Below, in pieces: positions 49,246 to 58,418 of a stretch of DNA of 61,789 nt. Origin of the DNA: Provencibacterium sp. (GTDB lineage: Bacteria > Bacillota > Clostridia > Oscillospirales > Ruminococcaceae); contig JAAWDS010000027.1 of the NCBI GenBank assembly GCA_022793895.1, forward strand, positions 1 to 61,789, written 5' to 3'. The notes below the pieces were generated by a model. That model was not told the DNA's origin and ran no database searches. It saw only the letters and a list, made by a program, of their open reading frames with translations. The translations under genes and the position numbers were made by a program. How positions within the stretch are numbered: the first letter of the stretch is position 1; each line of letters begins with the position of its first letter.

Positions 49246-52200
49246 TTATTCGCCGGTTGCCTCTGGTTCTTCCGGTTCCTCCGGCTGGGCAGGCGTGTTT
49301 TCCGCCTTTAAGAGAATGGTATAAACGGCCGGGGTGCCGGCGTTCCCCGCCGCATCGACCGAACGAAGGGAGAGGGTGTGGGAAACGGAACTCGTTCCGG
49401 CTGCCAGCGGGGGAAGGGTCAGCGAGCTGGCGGTCGGGGTGAGCGGGTTGGCCGGAACTGCGTTCCAGGTGACGCCGTCCAGGCTATACTGCGCGCTGAC
49501 CGGGCTTTGTCCCGGCTCCGATGCGGGCAGGGAAACGGAAAAAGTGGGATTTGCGGTCGTAATGGCGGCGGCAGCCAAAACGGTCTGCTTTCCATCTTGG
49601 CTGAGTAGCGCGGGGGCCGCAGCCGGGACGGCTTTATCAATGTTGGAGATTTCCACCTTCCGGGTAGCCGTTTCCCCGTTCCCGTCGGTCAGGGTGATGG
49701 TGTAAGCGCCGTTAGCCGGTGCGCGGAAGGAGTAGTTTCCTCCGCTGCCGGTGAGGCCCGCTTCCGGGGACACCTGAACGGTAAGGCTTCCAGCGTTCTG
49801 AACGGTGAAGGAAACGGTAACGTCGCCGTTCGTCCAGGTCCCGGCGGCGGGGCTGCACTTAGGTTCGCCGATCATCGAGGGATCGGGGCCGATGGACTCC
49901 ACCTTGATGCTGGCGCTCCCCGAAACGCCAGCACCGTTCGTCGCCGTAACGGTGTAGGTATCGTTCCGGCCGGCGGTGAAGGTATACCGTCCGTCGCTCC
50001 CTAAGACCGGTTCGGATTTGGGGGCGGGGCTGACGGATACCGTTCCATCCTTCATGCTCTCCCCCGCCTGGACGGTGAAGGAAACGGTCTTTTCCAACGC
50101 CTTTGCGGCCGTGCGGCTGAGAACGTCTTGGTTTAAAATGGTGACGGAAACCGGGGTGGGATCAATGTTGGATACTTGGAAAGTGTGGGTGGAGGGAGCG
50201 GCCGAACCGTTCTGCACCGAAACGGTGTATTCCCCCTTGGACGGCGCTTCAAAGAAGTAGCCGGAGCTGTCCTGCTGAACGGTAGCCCCGCCGGTGACGG
50301 TAATGGAGGTTAGCGGAACGGTAGGCTCTACGGTAAAGCGGACGATAGCGGCCTTGGCCGTCCAGCCGGTGGGATTGGCGCCGGTAATTTTGGCCTGCGG
50401 GGCGGAAATGCCCTCAATGGTAATTTCGCGGCGGATCACCTCGCCGGAGGTGGTGGTGATGATCAGCGTGTAGTTCGGCTGCGCTGCGCTGAACCAATAC
50501 CGTCCGTCCGGCAATGGGGTGATCAGACGGTTATCCTCCGACGTCACCGATTGGATAGCGTCTGCTGCGATGCCGGTTATTTTGAAATAGACCTGCTTCA
50601 CAGGCGTGGAGCTCGTGCGGTCATAGTCCAGATCGCTTATGGCAACCTGTGCGCCCGCATCCGGGCCGGCGGGCGGCTGAGGATTGTTTGAGGCGCCGGT
50701 ATTTTCGATGACGGCCGGTTGGGTGGAGATATTGCCTGCCTTGTCGGTAGCGGTGATGACGTAGCTTCCCGCCTGTGCAGCCGTGAAGGAGCAGTTGCCG
50801 CCTGCATCCGGGCCGGTTACGGTGATGCTGCTGTCCACCGTCGTGCCATCGCCCACCGTCACCGACTGAATGCCGGATCCGGCATCGATGAGATGGAAGG
50901 TGACAGTTTTGGTTGGGGAATCGACCTTTAGGTTGTCAAACACCGGCTTATCTTTATCGATATGGGCGATATCCACCGATTGGACGGCCGGTTGCTTCGA
51001 GCCGTTTTCCACTGTGATGTTGTAAAGCCCCTTTGCAGCAGCCTCAAACTGGTAGCTACCGTCGCTCAGCTTCTGTAGGGTCTGCACAGTCCCTTGATAT
51101 TCGACCTTCACCGTTTCCGGCGCGCTGCTCGTAACGCGGAAGGATACCTTTACCGGCCCATTCGTAAAAGCGGGCGGCGCGGGGATGAGCGTGAGAGGGG
51201 AGAAGGCGGCCGCCGGTATCTCCGGGGCGGTAGGCGTTCCGATGCCGGAGACCTCCACTGTTTGAGTAGAGCGGTTGCCCGCCTTGTCGGCGGCCGTGAT
51301 CGTGTAAACCCGGTTCGCATTGGCGGTGAAGAAGCAGTTGCCGGCGGAATCCGGACCGGTCAGCGTGACGCCGCCATCCACCGTAACCGTTTGAAGGCCC
51401 GCGCCCGCATCGGTAGCACGGAAGGAAACCTTTTTCTCCGGCCGTGTGTCCGCTGCGTTTTCGACGATAATCCCATCGATAACCGGCCCATCCTTATCGA
51501 TCTTAGCAACGCTGACCGGCTCGGTGACGGAGCCTGCGCTGTTGGCGGCGACGATGTTGTAGCTGCCCGGCACGGTGACGGTAAAGATGTAGGACGCAAC
51601 GCGGTAGCCCTCCGCAGCCGGAGCGTCCGTCAGCTTTTGCAGCCCGCCCGCTATGGCGGGTTCTATGGTGACAGACGGCTCCTGCCCATCCGGATAGGTA
51701 ATGGCAAAGGAAACCTGCTTCTGCGGCTTATAGGCGTCCGCATCCGTCACGGCCGGCTTGGAGGAGAATACCGGCTTCGGGTCGGCCTGTACGGTGATTG
51801 TTTTCGGCTCGGCGGCGTTGCCCGCTTCATCGGCCGCGTTTATGGCGTAGGTTTTGCCGTGCTGGCCGTTAAAGCGGTAAACGCCGTTTTGCAGCGTGGG
51901 GGAGAAGGCAGATCCGTCCGAGGCGGTAATCTGCACCTTTGCAGGCGAAACGCCGCTGCCGCTGTCGGTCACGCGGAAGGCGACTTGCAGAGCGGCGGCC
52001 GCCAGATCGAGGATCTGCGGGGCCTCTTTATCAATGCGCGTTATCCGGACGGTCTGTTTGGTAACGTTGCCCTTGGCGTCGGTGGCTTCGATGGTATACT
52101 CCCCGTTTTTTGCAACGGTAAAGCTGTAGCTGGATTGGCCGTTGCGCCAGGTGTGGCCGTCCGCCTTGACCTCGTAGAGATCGGTATCCGTAACCTTGAA

Positions 52201-53673
52201 GGAAATGGAAACGTCCCGATTCGTCCATGCCGCCGGATCGCCGCTGACAACGGTTATTTTCGGCGCTTCAGAGGTGTTGGAAACCACCGTAACGTTCAGC
52301 TTTTCGGTGTCGGAATTGTAGCCGCTGCGGGTCCCTTTTACGGTGATGACCGCCTTGCCTACCTTTTTCGCAGAGATGGTGATGCGATCGTCGTTCGATC
52401 CTACCGAAACGGCGGCAACGCTGCGATCGCTGCTCGATGCGCTCAACGACCGCGCATTGGAGTCCACCCGGATGGTGACCTCCTTCCCATATTCCAACGT
52501 CACATCGTCAATCGGCTCGATGGAAACGTCCTTTTTGTCCCAGTCGTAATCGTCCTTGCTGGAGGTTTCGTCGTCCCAATCGGAGTCGGAGCCGTAGGGA
52601 CGCGGGCGATCCGCGCCGCCGGAGGTATAGAGCTTGCCCGGCCGGGTGTCGTAATATACGCCGTCGGCATAGGCGGTCAGCTCGCCGATCTCTCCCGGAC
52701 CCTTGATGCGGGTTGCGGCCCGCGCATTGAAGATGTCAATCACAGTATCCTTATCGGTGCTGACCACCGAGCGCGAACGGGTGGTCAGCTTGTTGGTTTC
52801 CAGCTTCTTCAGGGTGAGCCCGACGGTGTCCTTCGAGGAGCCGGAAGTTTCGATGTTCTCAAAGCCGGAGGCGTTGCCAGTCAGATCCCCTTCCTGGAGG
52901 GTGGCGTCCTTCTTCACCGTGACCGAGCCCACGCTGGTCTTTTGCGAAGCGAACACCTTTGCGCCCTCATAGTCCACGACCAGGCTGCCGATGCTGCAAT
53001 CATACAGCTTCAGCCAATCGGAACCGCCCTGTACCGTCAGCGTCCCCTTGACTGCGACATCCTCTAGGGTGATCCCATCGTCTCCGGCTTTGCTGGTGAC
53101 GGTGACATCCCCATAAAAGGTCTTGTTTTTAATCAGCATGCCGCTTCCCTTGATGGTGGCGTTCTGAAAGGATTCCTCTTTGGTATAAGCGCCCTTTTGG
53201 ATATATGTAACATTCTTGAGGGTGGCCGGCGTCACGGGAGCGGCGCTGCTCGAAGAGGGCTTACTGGATCCGGAAGGCTTGTTTCCCGCCGCAGGCGCGC
53301 TCGATGCGCTGGGCGCACTGCTGCTTGCCGCCGGGGCGGGCGCGCTGGAGGATGAACTGCTGGAAGCGGCCGGGGGAGGGGAGGAGCTTTCCGTCCGGCT
53401 GGAGGAGCTGCTCCCGGAGGAACTCTCTTCGGAGCTGCTTTCTTCCTGGGAAGAGCTGTCCTCCTCCGGCTCTTCCTCATCCGGATCCTCATCGTCGGGA
53501 ACCTCTTGGCGATCGGGATCGGCCTCATCCTCCGAGACCGAAGAACTCGAACTGGAATCGATTCCCCGCCGGCCTGTGAAGCTACAGCCAGCTACCGATA
53601 ACGATAGCGCCAGCACTAAAATGGCCAACCCAAAGGTGGAGAGCCTCTTCTTCTCTTCTTTCATCCTGCTCAC
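49246..53673 (-). CDS. Giant surface lipoprotein with beta-helix-like and about eleven Ig-like modules
   Basis: This is a 1475-residue protein. The signal peptide ends in a lipobox (LSVAGC, Cys at residue 30 from the GTG start), so it is lipid-anchored outside the membrane. A Ser/Asp/Glu/Ala-rich linker (about 35-165) follows. Residues about 170-370 have short repeated strands (ITLEDVAVKGTLTVQGG, LKLYDCSIGSLVVD, VGSVTVKKDATLQEG) like S-layer-associated proteins of Paenibacillus. Then comes a Big-like domain (about 385-465) and about eleven Ig-like modules with the recurring pattern VSFxV..G.Y.xTAxDxAGN..xxxVxxIDxxxP. No LPxTG or SLH is present. It probably acts as an adhesin or long surface stalk. 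GTG 53673 or ATG 53664 may be the start. Confidence 0.85.
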   Translation of the reverse strand: MSRMKEEKKRLSTFGLAILVLALSLSVAGCSFTGRRGIDSSSSSSVSEDEADPDRQEVPDDEDPDEEEPEEDSSSQEESSSEESSSGSSSSSRTESSSPPPAASSSSSSSAPAPAASSSAPSASSAPAAGNKPSGSSKPSSSSAAPVTPATLKNVTYIQKGAYTKEESFQNATIKGSGMLIKNKTFYGDVTVTSKAGDDGITLEDVAVKGTLTVQGGSDWLKLYDCSIGSLVVDYEGAKVFASQKTSVGSVTVKKDATLQEGDLTGNASGFENIETSGSSKDTVGLTLKKLETNKLTTRSRSVVSTDKDTVIDIFNARAATRIKGPGEIGELTAYADGVYYDTRPGKLYTSGGADRPRPYGSDSDWDDETSSKDDYDWDKKDVSIEPIDDVTLEYGKEVTIRVDSNARSLSASSSDRSVAAVSVGSNDDRITISAKKVGKAVITVKGTRSGYNSDTEKLNVTVVSNTSEAPKITVVSGDPAAWTNRDVSISFKVTDTDLYEVKADGHTWRNGQSSYSFTVAKNGEYTIEATDAKGNVTKQTVRITRIDKEAPQILDLAAAALQVAFRVTDSGSGVSPAKVQITASDGSAFSPTLQNGVYRFNGQHGKTYAINAADEAGNAAEPKTITVQADPKPVFSSKPAVTDADAYKPQKQVSFAITYPDGQEPSVTIEPAIAGGLQKLTDAPAAEGYRVASYIFTVTVPGSYNIVAANSAGSVTEPVSVAKIDKDGPVIDGIIVENAADTRPEKKVSFRATDAGAGLQTVTVDGGVTLTGPDSAGNCFFTANANRVYTITAADKAGNRSTQTVEVSGIGTPTAPEIPAAAFSPLTLIPAPPAFTNGPVKVSFRVTSSAPETVKVEYQGTVQTLQKLSDGSYQFEAAAKGLYNITVENGSKQPAVQSVDIAHIDKDKPVFDNLKVDSPTKTVTFHLIDAGSGIQSVTVGDGTTVDSSITVTGPDAGGNCSFTAAQAGSYVITATDKAGNISTQPAVIENTGASNNPQPPAGPDAGAQVAISDLDYDRTSSTPVKQVYFKITGIAADAIQSVTSEDNRLITPLPDGRYWFSAAQPNYTLIITTTSGEVIRREITIEGISAPQAKITGANPTGWTAKAAIVRFTVEPTVPLTSITVTGGATVQQDSSGYFFEAPSKGEYTVSVQNGSAAPSTHTFQVSNIDPTPVSVTILNQDVLSRTAAKALEKTVSFTVQAGESMKDGTVSVSPAPKSEPVLGSDGRYTFTAGRNDTYTVTATNGAGVSGSASIKVESIGPDPSMIGEPKCSPAAGTWTNGDVTVSFTVQNAGSLTVQVSPEAGLTGSGGNYSFRAPANGAYTITLTDGNGETATRKVEISNIDKAVPAAAPALLSQDGKQTVLAAAAITTANPTFSVSLPASEPGQSPVSAQYSLDGVTWNAVPANPLTPTASSLTLPPLAAGTSSVSHTLSLRSVDAAGNAGTPAVYTILLKAENTPAQPEEPEEPEATGE

Positions 53674-54113
53674 ACTCTCTATCCTTTATAATTTTGTTTA
53701 CCGAAGCGTAATCAGCCGTTTCGTAAAGGGGAAGGTCCTTCAAGGACGGACCGCCTGGCTCTGCGCCATTTTTCCCCTCTCTATTATAGCATATTCTGCG
53801 CGGCGTTTTGTTGCATGGTTGGAAAATATTTTTGAAAGATTATTCCAGACAGCGGCGGTTCCGGCAAACCGGAGGAATGGCCTGCACGATTTCTTTTGCA
53901 GGCCGGGGTGCGTTTTTGCCGGTTTGTTCTATTCTGCAATGCGCCCTTGCCTAAAGAGGCTGATCTGTGTTATGGTGTTTACAGCAAACCGGCGGCGGAG
54001 AGAGAAAAGGGCTGTAAAAGCCCTTCGTTTTTGCGGATCGCTATTGTCTATGAAGGGTAGGCGTTACCGTCTCTCCCGCCTTCCAATCCTACAGAACAGG
54101 CAGGTGAAAGCAA
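53674..54113. other. Intergenic region with inverted partial repeat copy G
   Basis: About 440 bp without a gene between divergent genes. An ATTATA box near 53780 on the plus strand is TATAAT for the lipoprotein gene. The rest is described under copy G. No other structure was recognised. Confidence 0.4.
53848..53948 (-). repeat. Dispersed multi-hairpin element, 5' half only (copy G)
   Basis: On the minus strand it reads GGGCGCATTGCAGAATAG, then GGCCTGCA-N10-TGCAGGCC, CTCCGGTTTGCCGGAACC. This matches the left half of copies B and C (GGCGCGCTGCAAAATAG, GGCTG..CAGCC, CCGGTTTGTAGGAACCGG). The hairpin pairs perfectly with different bases from copy B. Confidence 0.65.
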
Positions 54114-55154
54114 GTGTATGACGTTCTCGTTATCGGAGCCGGGCCCGCAGGAAGCACGGCGGCAAAAACGCTCGCAGAAAAAGGATACCGGGTGCTTTTG
54201 GTGGAAAAATTCCGGATACCGCGCAATAAATCCTGTTCGGGTATCTTAATTCAAAAATCAATGGACTTTCTCCAAAGGCATTTTGGCGAAGCCGTGCCGG
54301 AAGCGGCGCTGTGCGCCCCAGCTGTCAACCGGGGGATGGTTTTTACCGGCTGCGATGGGAAAGAATACCGTTTTGAACAGGAGGGGCGCAACATTTGGCG
54401 CAGCTCTTTTGATGGATGGCTCGCTGGAAAGGCGCAGGAGAGCGGCGCGCGGCTCCAGCATCCGGCCATGGTCCTGCGCTTAGAGGAGCGGCCGGAGGAG
54501 GTGGAGGCGGCGCTGCGCGGCGAACGGCTCTATACCGAGCGCGCGCGGTATGTTCTCGACTGCGAAGGGGCGGCCGGCCGGTTGGGGCAAAAGAAGGGGG
54601 ACGGCCCCTTGGAGCGCATCACCACCTTCCAAACTTTCAACCGGGGTAGCATCGGACTGGATCCCCATTACTTCTATGCCTATTTGCAGCCCGAACTTTC
54701 AGAATACGACGCTTGGTTCAACGTGAAGGATGGTCAGCTGGTGCTGGGCGTCTCCGGGAAGGATCCCCGCAGGCTTCCCGGCTATTATGCGCGTTTTCTC
54801 GCCTATATGCAGCGCCACGGCCTGCAAATTACCGAAACGCTCCGTTTCGAGAGGTGGCTCATGCCCTGGATACGTCCCGGCTGTGCGGTGCGCTGCGGTG
54901 AGGGACGGACGCTCTATGCGGGCGAAGCCGCGGGCTTTCTGAATCCCATGGGGGAGGGGATTTCGTCGGCTATGGAAAGCGGTTATCAGGCCGCCTGCGC
55001 CATCTCTGGGCAGTTCGCCAGCCCGGAGAGGGTATTGGAGGACTACCGGAACCGGGTGCAGCCGCTGCGAGGCTATATGCTCCGGCAGTGGAGCCTAGTG
55101 GCAGGCTTGGCAGAGACCTTCCGGGAAATGCGCATACAGGAGAACCCCAGGTAA
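54114..55154 (+). CDS. FAD-dependent oxidoreductase, geranylgeranyl-reductase-like
   Basis: This 346-residue flavoprotein has an N-terminal FAD fold (YDVLVIGAGPAGSTAAKTLAEKGYRVLLVEK), then RIPRNKSCSG, a middle substrate domain and the second FAD motif LYAGEAAGFLNPMGEGISSAMESGYQAA, which is distinctive of the GGR family of reductases and halogenase-like oxidoreductases. It may reduce double bonds of isoprenoid or other lipids, but family members vary. The start is GTG 54114, with AGGTGAAAGC upstream. A hairpin terminator follows. Confidence 0.82.
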   Translation: MYDVLVIGAGPAGSTAAKTLAEKGYRVLLVEKFRIPRNKSCSGILIQKSMDFLQRHFGEAVPEAALCAPAVNRGMVFTGCDGKEYRFEQEGRNIWRSSFDGWLAGKAQESGARLQHPAMVLRLEERPEEVEAALRGERLYTERARYVLDCEGAAGRLGQKKGDGPLERITTFQTFNRGSIGLDPHYFYAYLQPELSEYDAWFNVKDGQLVLGVSGKDPRRLPGYYARFLAYMQRHGLQITETLRFERWLMPWIRPGCAVRCGEGRTLYAGEAAGFLNPMGEGISSAMESGYQAACAISGQFASPERVLEDYRNRVQPLRGYMLRQWSLVAGLAETFREMRIQENPR

Positions 55155-55163
55155 AAACGGAAA

Positions 55164-55206
55164 GGCCCCGGAAACGCGCTTTTTTGCGCCGCGCTTCCGG
55201 GACCGC
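55164..55206 (+). terminator. Terminator after the FAD oxidoreductase gene
   Basis: The G:C-rich arms GGCCCCGGAA (from 55164) and TTCCGGGACC (to 55204) pair with few mismatches around a T6-containing loop. The T tract is not in the usual place, so it is a moderate candidate. Confidence 0.45.
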
Positions 55207-55224
55207 TTCGGGCATTCGGAATGC

Positions 55225-55253
55225 TTGCCAGGGCAGGGGAAGGCTGGTATAAT
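55225..55253 (+). promoter_or_regulatory. Promoter of the nucleotidyltransferase-like gene
   Basis: TTGCCA (55225-55230), a 17-bp spacer and TATAAT (55248-55253) with a TGG extended -10. Confidence 0.75.
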
Positions 55254-55357
55254 GAGGAAAACCGACGGGATCGGTCGGATGCTGCACCGCGATGGTAAGA
55301 ACCGCATGTCCGCCGCTTTTTATAGAAGCGGACCGGTTTCCAAAAGGGGATTGAGAG

Positions 55358-55927
55358 ATGGAAGGGATTAAAGCGCAGGCGGATCGGATTCTATACGAGC
55401 TGGGGCTGCTGGACGAGCTGGAGAAGTATGGCGCGCCGCATATAATCGGGAGCTACCAGATGGATGCGATGGCCTGGAATGATTTGGACATTGACGTAAC
55501 GAACGAACGGATGAGCCTGGAAAGGCTCTACCGGCTAACGGCGAGCCTGTTGCAGAACTACCGGCCGCTTTGGTATGAGGCAAAGCAGGAGACGGATTCG
55601 GAGGGAAAGACCGTCTGGTTTCATGGCTTTGAGGCCATTCTGTTCGGCGAGCGCTGGAATGTCGATATCTGGTTCTTTGATGAAGAAACCATTCGCAGAG
55701 CGGAAGCCTTCGGCCTCCGGATGAAACGGCAGTTTGAGTGGGACGGAGCCAAGCGGGACACGGTGATCCGCATCAAAAAGGCGCTCATCGACCGCGGGCT
55801 TTACGCCGGGGCCCCCTTTACGAGTATGGACGTATACCGGGCGGTTTTAGAGAAGGGGATCCTCTCGGAAGAGGACTTTTTGCAGTGCTACGCAAAGGAT
55901 TCCGGGGCGCCGCCCGGTCGCAGATAG
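55358..55927 (+). CDS. Nucleotidyltransferase-fold protein, function unknown
   Basis: This 189-residue protein shows the nucleotidyltransferase entry GSYQMDAMAWNDLDIDV (G31-S32 followed by D44 and D46) and a later acidic strand ERWNVDIWFFDEE that could supply the third Asp. The C-terminal part is helical. It resembles small stand-alone nucleotidyltransferases, some of which modify small molecules or act in toxin pairs, but no partner gene is visible. The assignment rests on the motif spacing. It precedes the MBL-fold gene. Confidence 0.6.
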   Translation: MEGIKAQADRILYELGLLDELEKYGAPHIIGSYQMDAMAWNDLDIDVTNERMSLERLYRLTASLLQNYRPLWYEAKQETDSEGKTVWFHGFEAILFGERWNVDIWFFDEETIRRAEAFGLRMKRQFEWDGAKRDTVIRIKKALIDRGLYAGAPFTSMDVYRAVLEKGILSEEDFLQCYAKDSGAPPGRR

Positions 55928-56025
55928 AACGCCGCTGTGCCGTTCGCCGCAATCGGCCGGTTTATGGGCACAAAAACGCGTTTTAAAAAAATGCAGACGC
56001 CCTTTATTCAAGGAGGCTATCGAAA

Positions 56026-56904
56026 ATGTTTGAGCTCTATCCGGTCGGGGAGAGAAGCTATTACCTGGACAGCCCCGCTAAAATTGGAATCTATCGCGCT
56101 ACGGATAGCGAGGTCTATTTTATCGACAGCGGCAGCGATAAGGATGCGGGACGCCGGGCGCGCAAAAAGCTGGAGGAAAACGGCTGGCGGCTGCGCGGCA
56201 TTCTCAATACCCATTCCAACGCGGATCATATCGGCGGCAACCAGTATTTACAGCGCCAGACCGGCTGCAAGATCTTTGCGGGGGGAATCGAGGCCGCGTT
56301 TACCCGCTATCCGGTTTTGGAGCCCTCTTTTTTATATGGCGGCTATCCCTGCAAAGAGCTGCGCCACAAATTTTTGCTTGCCGCTGAAAGCGAGGTCAGC
56401 GATTTTTCGGACGGCAGCTTCCCGAAGGAGATTGAAATCATCCCGCTGGGCGGCCATTTCTTTGATATGGTCGGCTTCCGAACGCCGGATGACGTAGTTT
56501 ATCTTGCGGATTGCCTCTCCAGCCGGGAAACGCTGGAGAAACACCCCATCGGGTTTATTTATGACGTTGCCGCCTACCTGGACACGCTGGAAAGGGTCAA
56601 AGCCCTGCAAGCGAAGATGTTTGTTCCCGCCCATGCCGCCGCCACGGAGGAGATTGCCCCGCTTGCAGAGTACAACATCAATAAGGTGTCGGAGATTGCC
56701 GAACGTATCCTGGAGCTCTGTAAGGAGCCGCTCTGCATTGAAACCCTTCTGCAAAAGCTGTTCGCACACTACGGCATGCAGATGAATTTTGAGCAATATG
56801 TACTGGTCGGAAGCACCGTCCGCTCCTATCTGGCGTGGCTGAAGGATACCGGCAGGCTAGAAGCCCGGTTTGAAAATAACTGGCTGCTCTGGGAGCGCGT
56901 CTAA
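56026..56904 (+). CDS. MBL-fold metallo-hydrolase with an altered zinc motif
   Basis: This 292-residue metallo-beta-lactamase-fold protein has FIDSGSDKDAG, the zinc loop H63-S-N-A-D-H in place of HxHxDH (second His is Asn), GGNQYL, LGGHFFDMVGFRTPDDVVYLADC (His and Asp ligands) and FVPAHAA. The C-terminal ~80 residues form a winged-helix-like extra domain (IAERILELCKEPLCIETLLQKLF). Loss of one ligand may change metal content or substrate. The site GGAGG precedes ATG 56026. The start lies 98 bp after the previous gene. Confidence 0.8.
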   Translation: MFELYPVGERSYYLDSPAKIGIYRATDSEVYFIDSGSDKDAGRRARKKLEENGWRLRGILNTHSNADHIGGNQYLQRQTGCKIFAGGIEAAFTRYPVLEPSFLYGGYPCKELRHKFLLAAESEVSDFSDGSFPKEIEIIPLGGHFFDMVGFRTPDDVVYLADCLSSRETLEKHPIGFIYDVAAYLDTLERVKALQAKMFVPAHAAATEEIAPLAEYNINKVSEIAERILELCKEPLCIETLLQKLFAHYGMQMNFEQYVLVGSTVRSYLAWLKDTGRLEARFENNWLLWERV

Positions 56905-56949
56905 CACGGGCGGCGCATCGCTTCCATCTCTTCTTTTTAAAGGCATTAT

Positions 56950-56996
56950 AAATTACGGAACGGATAAATAGAAGTTATTCGTCCGTTCCGTAATTT
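56950..56996. terminator. Bidirectional terminator between convergent genes
   Basis: The perfect arms AAATTACGGAACGGA (56950-56964) and TCCGTTCCGTAATTT (56982-56996) are followed by GTATTTTAT on the plus strand and are A/T-rich on both sides. Confidence 0.75.
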
Positions 56997-57019
56997 GTAT
57001 TTTATAATCGAGGAAGCAG

Positions 57020-58381
57020 CTAACCCTGCTGTGCAGCCGGGGCGGTAGGCAAAAAGTCTGCCTGTTCGTGCGGTTCCGGGACGGCGGCCGGTTGGGCTTC
57101 CTCCTCATTGGGAATCGCTCCGGCGTTGCGGAAGGCGTTGGCCAGCATGAGCTTAATGCGGTTTTCCTGGTTGATCCTGGTTGCGCCGGGATCGTAGTCC
57201 ACCGCGACAATATTCGCTTCGGGATGCGCCTCCCGGATCTTGCGGATCATCCCTTTGGCGACGATGTGGTTGGGCAGGCAGCCAAACGGCTGGGTACAGA
57301 CGATGTTTCCAACGCCGCTGTGGATGAGTTCGAGCATTTCGCTGGTCAACAGCCAGCCCTCACCCATCTTCGCGCCGGTGCCGATGGTGCCCTCCACCAG
57401 CTTCTCCAGCTCGGTAAAGAGGGTGGGCGGCTGGAAGGAGCCTTCCTCTTCAATCGCGCGGATAATCTGCTTCTGGCGGGAGAGCAGGTAGCCCCCGGCC
57501 ACTGCCCAGGTAATCCCCGCCCTTTTGTTGGTTCCATAGAGCCGTTTATCAAATACGTTGTTTCGGATGCAGTAGAGCACAAAATCGGTGACGCCCGAAA
57601 CCACCGGTTCCGCTCCCTGTGAAATCAGAAATTCCTCCAGCGAGTTGTTGCCAAGCGCCGCATACTTCATATAGATTTCCCCCACGATCCCGACCGGGAT
57701 GCGGGGCTTCTCGATCCGCTCGATTGCGGCGAAATCCTTGAGGATCGCCCGGTAGTTGCGTTTGACAAAAAAGAAGCGCAGCGACTGGAACTGCCGGGTC
57801 AGCGTGCGCGTCCAGCGCTCAACCGTCTCCTGCGTTTGACCGGGGATTTTTTCATAGGTCCGGCACTGGTTGGCTATCCACATGAGCATATCCCCATACG
57901 TAAGGGCGAAAGCGATTTTGACCAGCGCGCGCGGAGAGATGGTGAAGCCGCTGTTTTTCTCCAGCCCGGAAAAGTTGAGCGAAACGATCGGGATCTGTCC
58001 CATTCCCGCATTATAAAGCGCTTTGCGCAGCAGGCTCAGGTAATTGGAGGCGCGGCAGCCGCCTCCGGTTTGGGTGATGAGCAGCGCCACCTTGTCCAGA
58101 TCATAATTCCCGCTTTTCAGCGCGTCCATCATCTGGCCGATGACCAGCAGCGCCGGATAGCAGGTGTCGTTGTGAACATTTTTGAGCCCCTCTTCCACAA
58201 TGCCGCGGTGGTTGGTCCGCAGGAGATCCACCTTGTAGCCTTCCTGTCGGAAGATTTCGCAAAGCATCTCGAAATGGATGGGCAGCATCATCGGCACCAA
58301 GATGGTGTGCGTTGCCTTCATCTCCGGCGTGAACTCCACCTTGCGCGGGCCATATTCCAGCGGCAAGCATTTGTTTTCCAT
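57020..58381 (-). CDS. 2-hydroxyacyl-CoA dehydratase-like / activase-associated protein
   Basis: This 453-residue protein resembles the C-terminal third of very large acyl-CoA dehydratase activases. It has LVPMMLPIHFEMLCEIFRQEGY, NDTCYPALLVIGQMMDALKSG, TQTGGGCRASNYLSLLRKAL and a C-terminal TQPFGCLPNHIVAKGMIRKIREAHPEANIVAVDYDPG. Its cysteines (in DTCYP, GGGCR and FGCLPNH) probably hold an iron-sulfur cluster. It follows the activase gene by 37 bp on the same strand; in many relatives, as I recall, the two are one ~1400-residue chain. The cognate substrate is unknown. Confidence 0.8.
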   Translation of the reverse strand: MENKCLPLEYGPRKVEFTPEMKATHTILVPMMLPIHFEMLCEIFRQEGYKVDLLRTNHRGIVEEGLKNVHNDTCYPALLVIGQMMDALKSGNYDLDKVALLITQTGGGCRASNYLSLLRKALYNAGMGQIPIVSLNFSGLEKNSGFTISPRALVKIAFALTYGDMLMWIANQCRTYEKIPGQTQETVERWTRTLTRQFQSLRFFFVKRNYRAILKDFAAIERIEKPRIPVGIVGEIYMKYAALGNNSLEEFLISQGAEPVVSGVTDFVLYCIRNNVFDKRLYGTNKRAGITWAVAGGYLLSRQKQIIRAIEEEGSFQPPTLFTELEKLVEGTIGTGAKMGEGWLLTSEMLELIHSGVGNIVCTQPFGCLPNHIVAKGMIRKIREAHPEANIVAVDYDPGATRINQENRIKLMLANAFRNAGAIPNEEEAQPAAVPEPHEQADFLPTAPAAQQG

Positions 58382-58418
58382 GGCGGAAATCCCTCCAAAA
58401 ACAAGTATGGCTTATTTC

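Noticed and set aside
51094-53067. A 657-codon open frame on the plus strand opposite the giant lipoprotein gene
   Set aside because: It is rich in Arg and Gly with no domain pattern, lacks a ribosome site and mirrors the codon use of the real minus-strand gene, which has a signal peptide and repeated domains.
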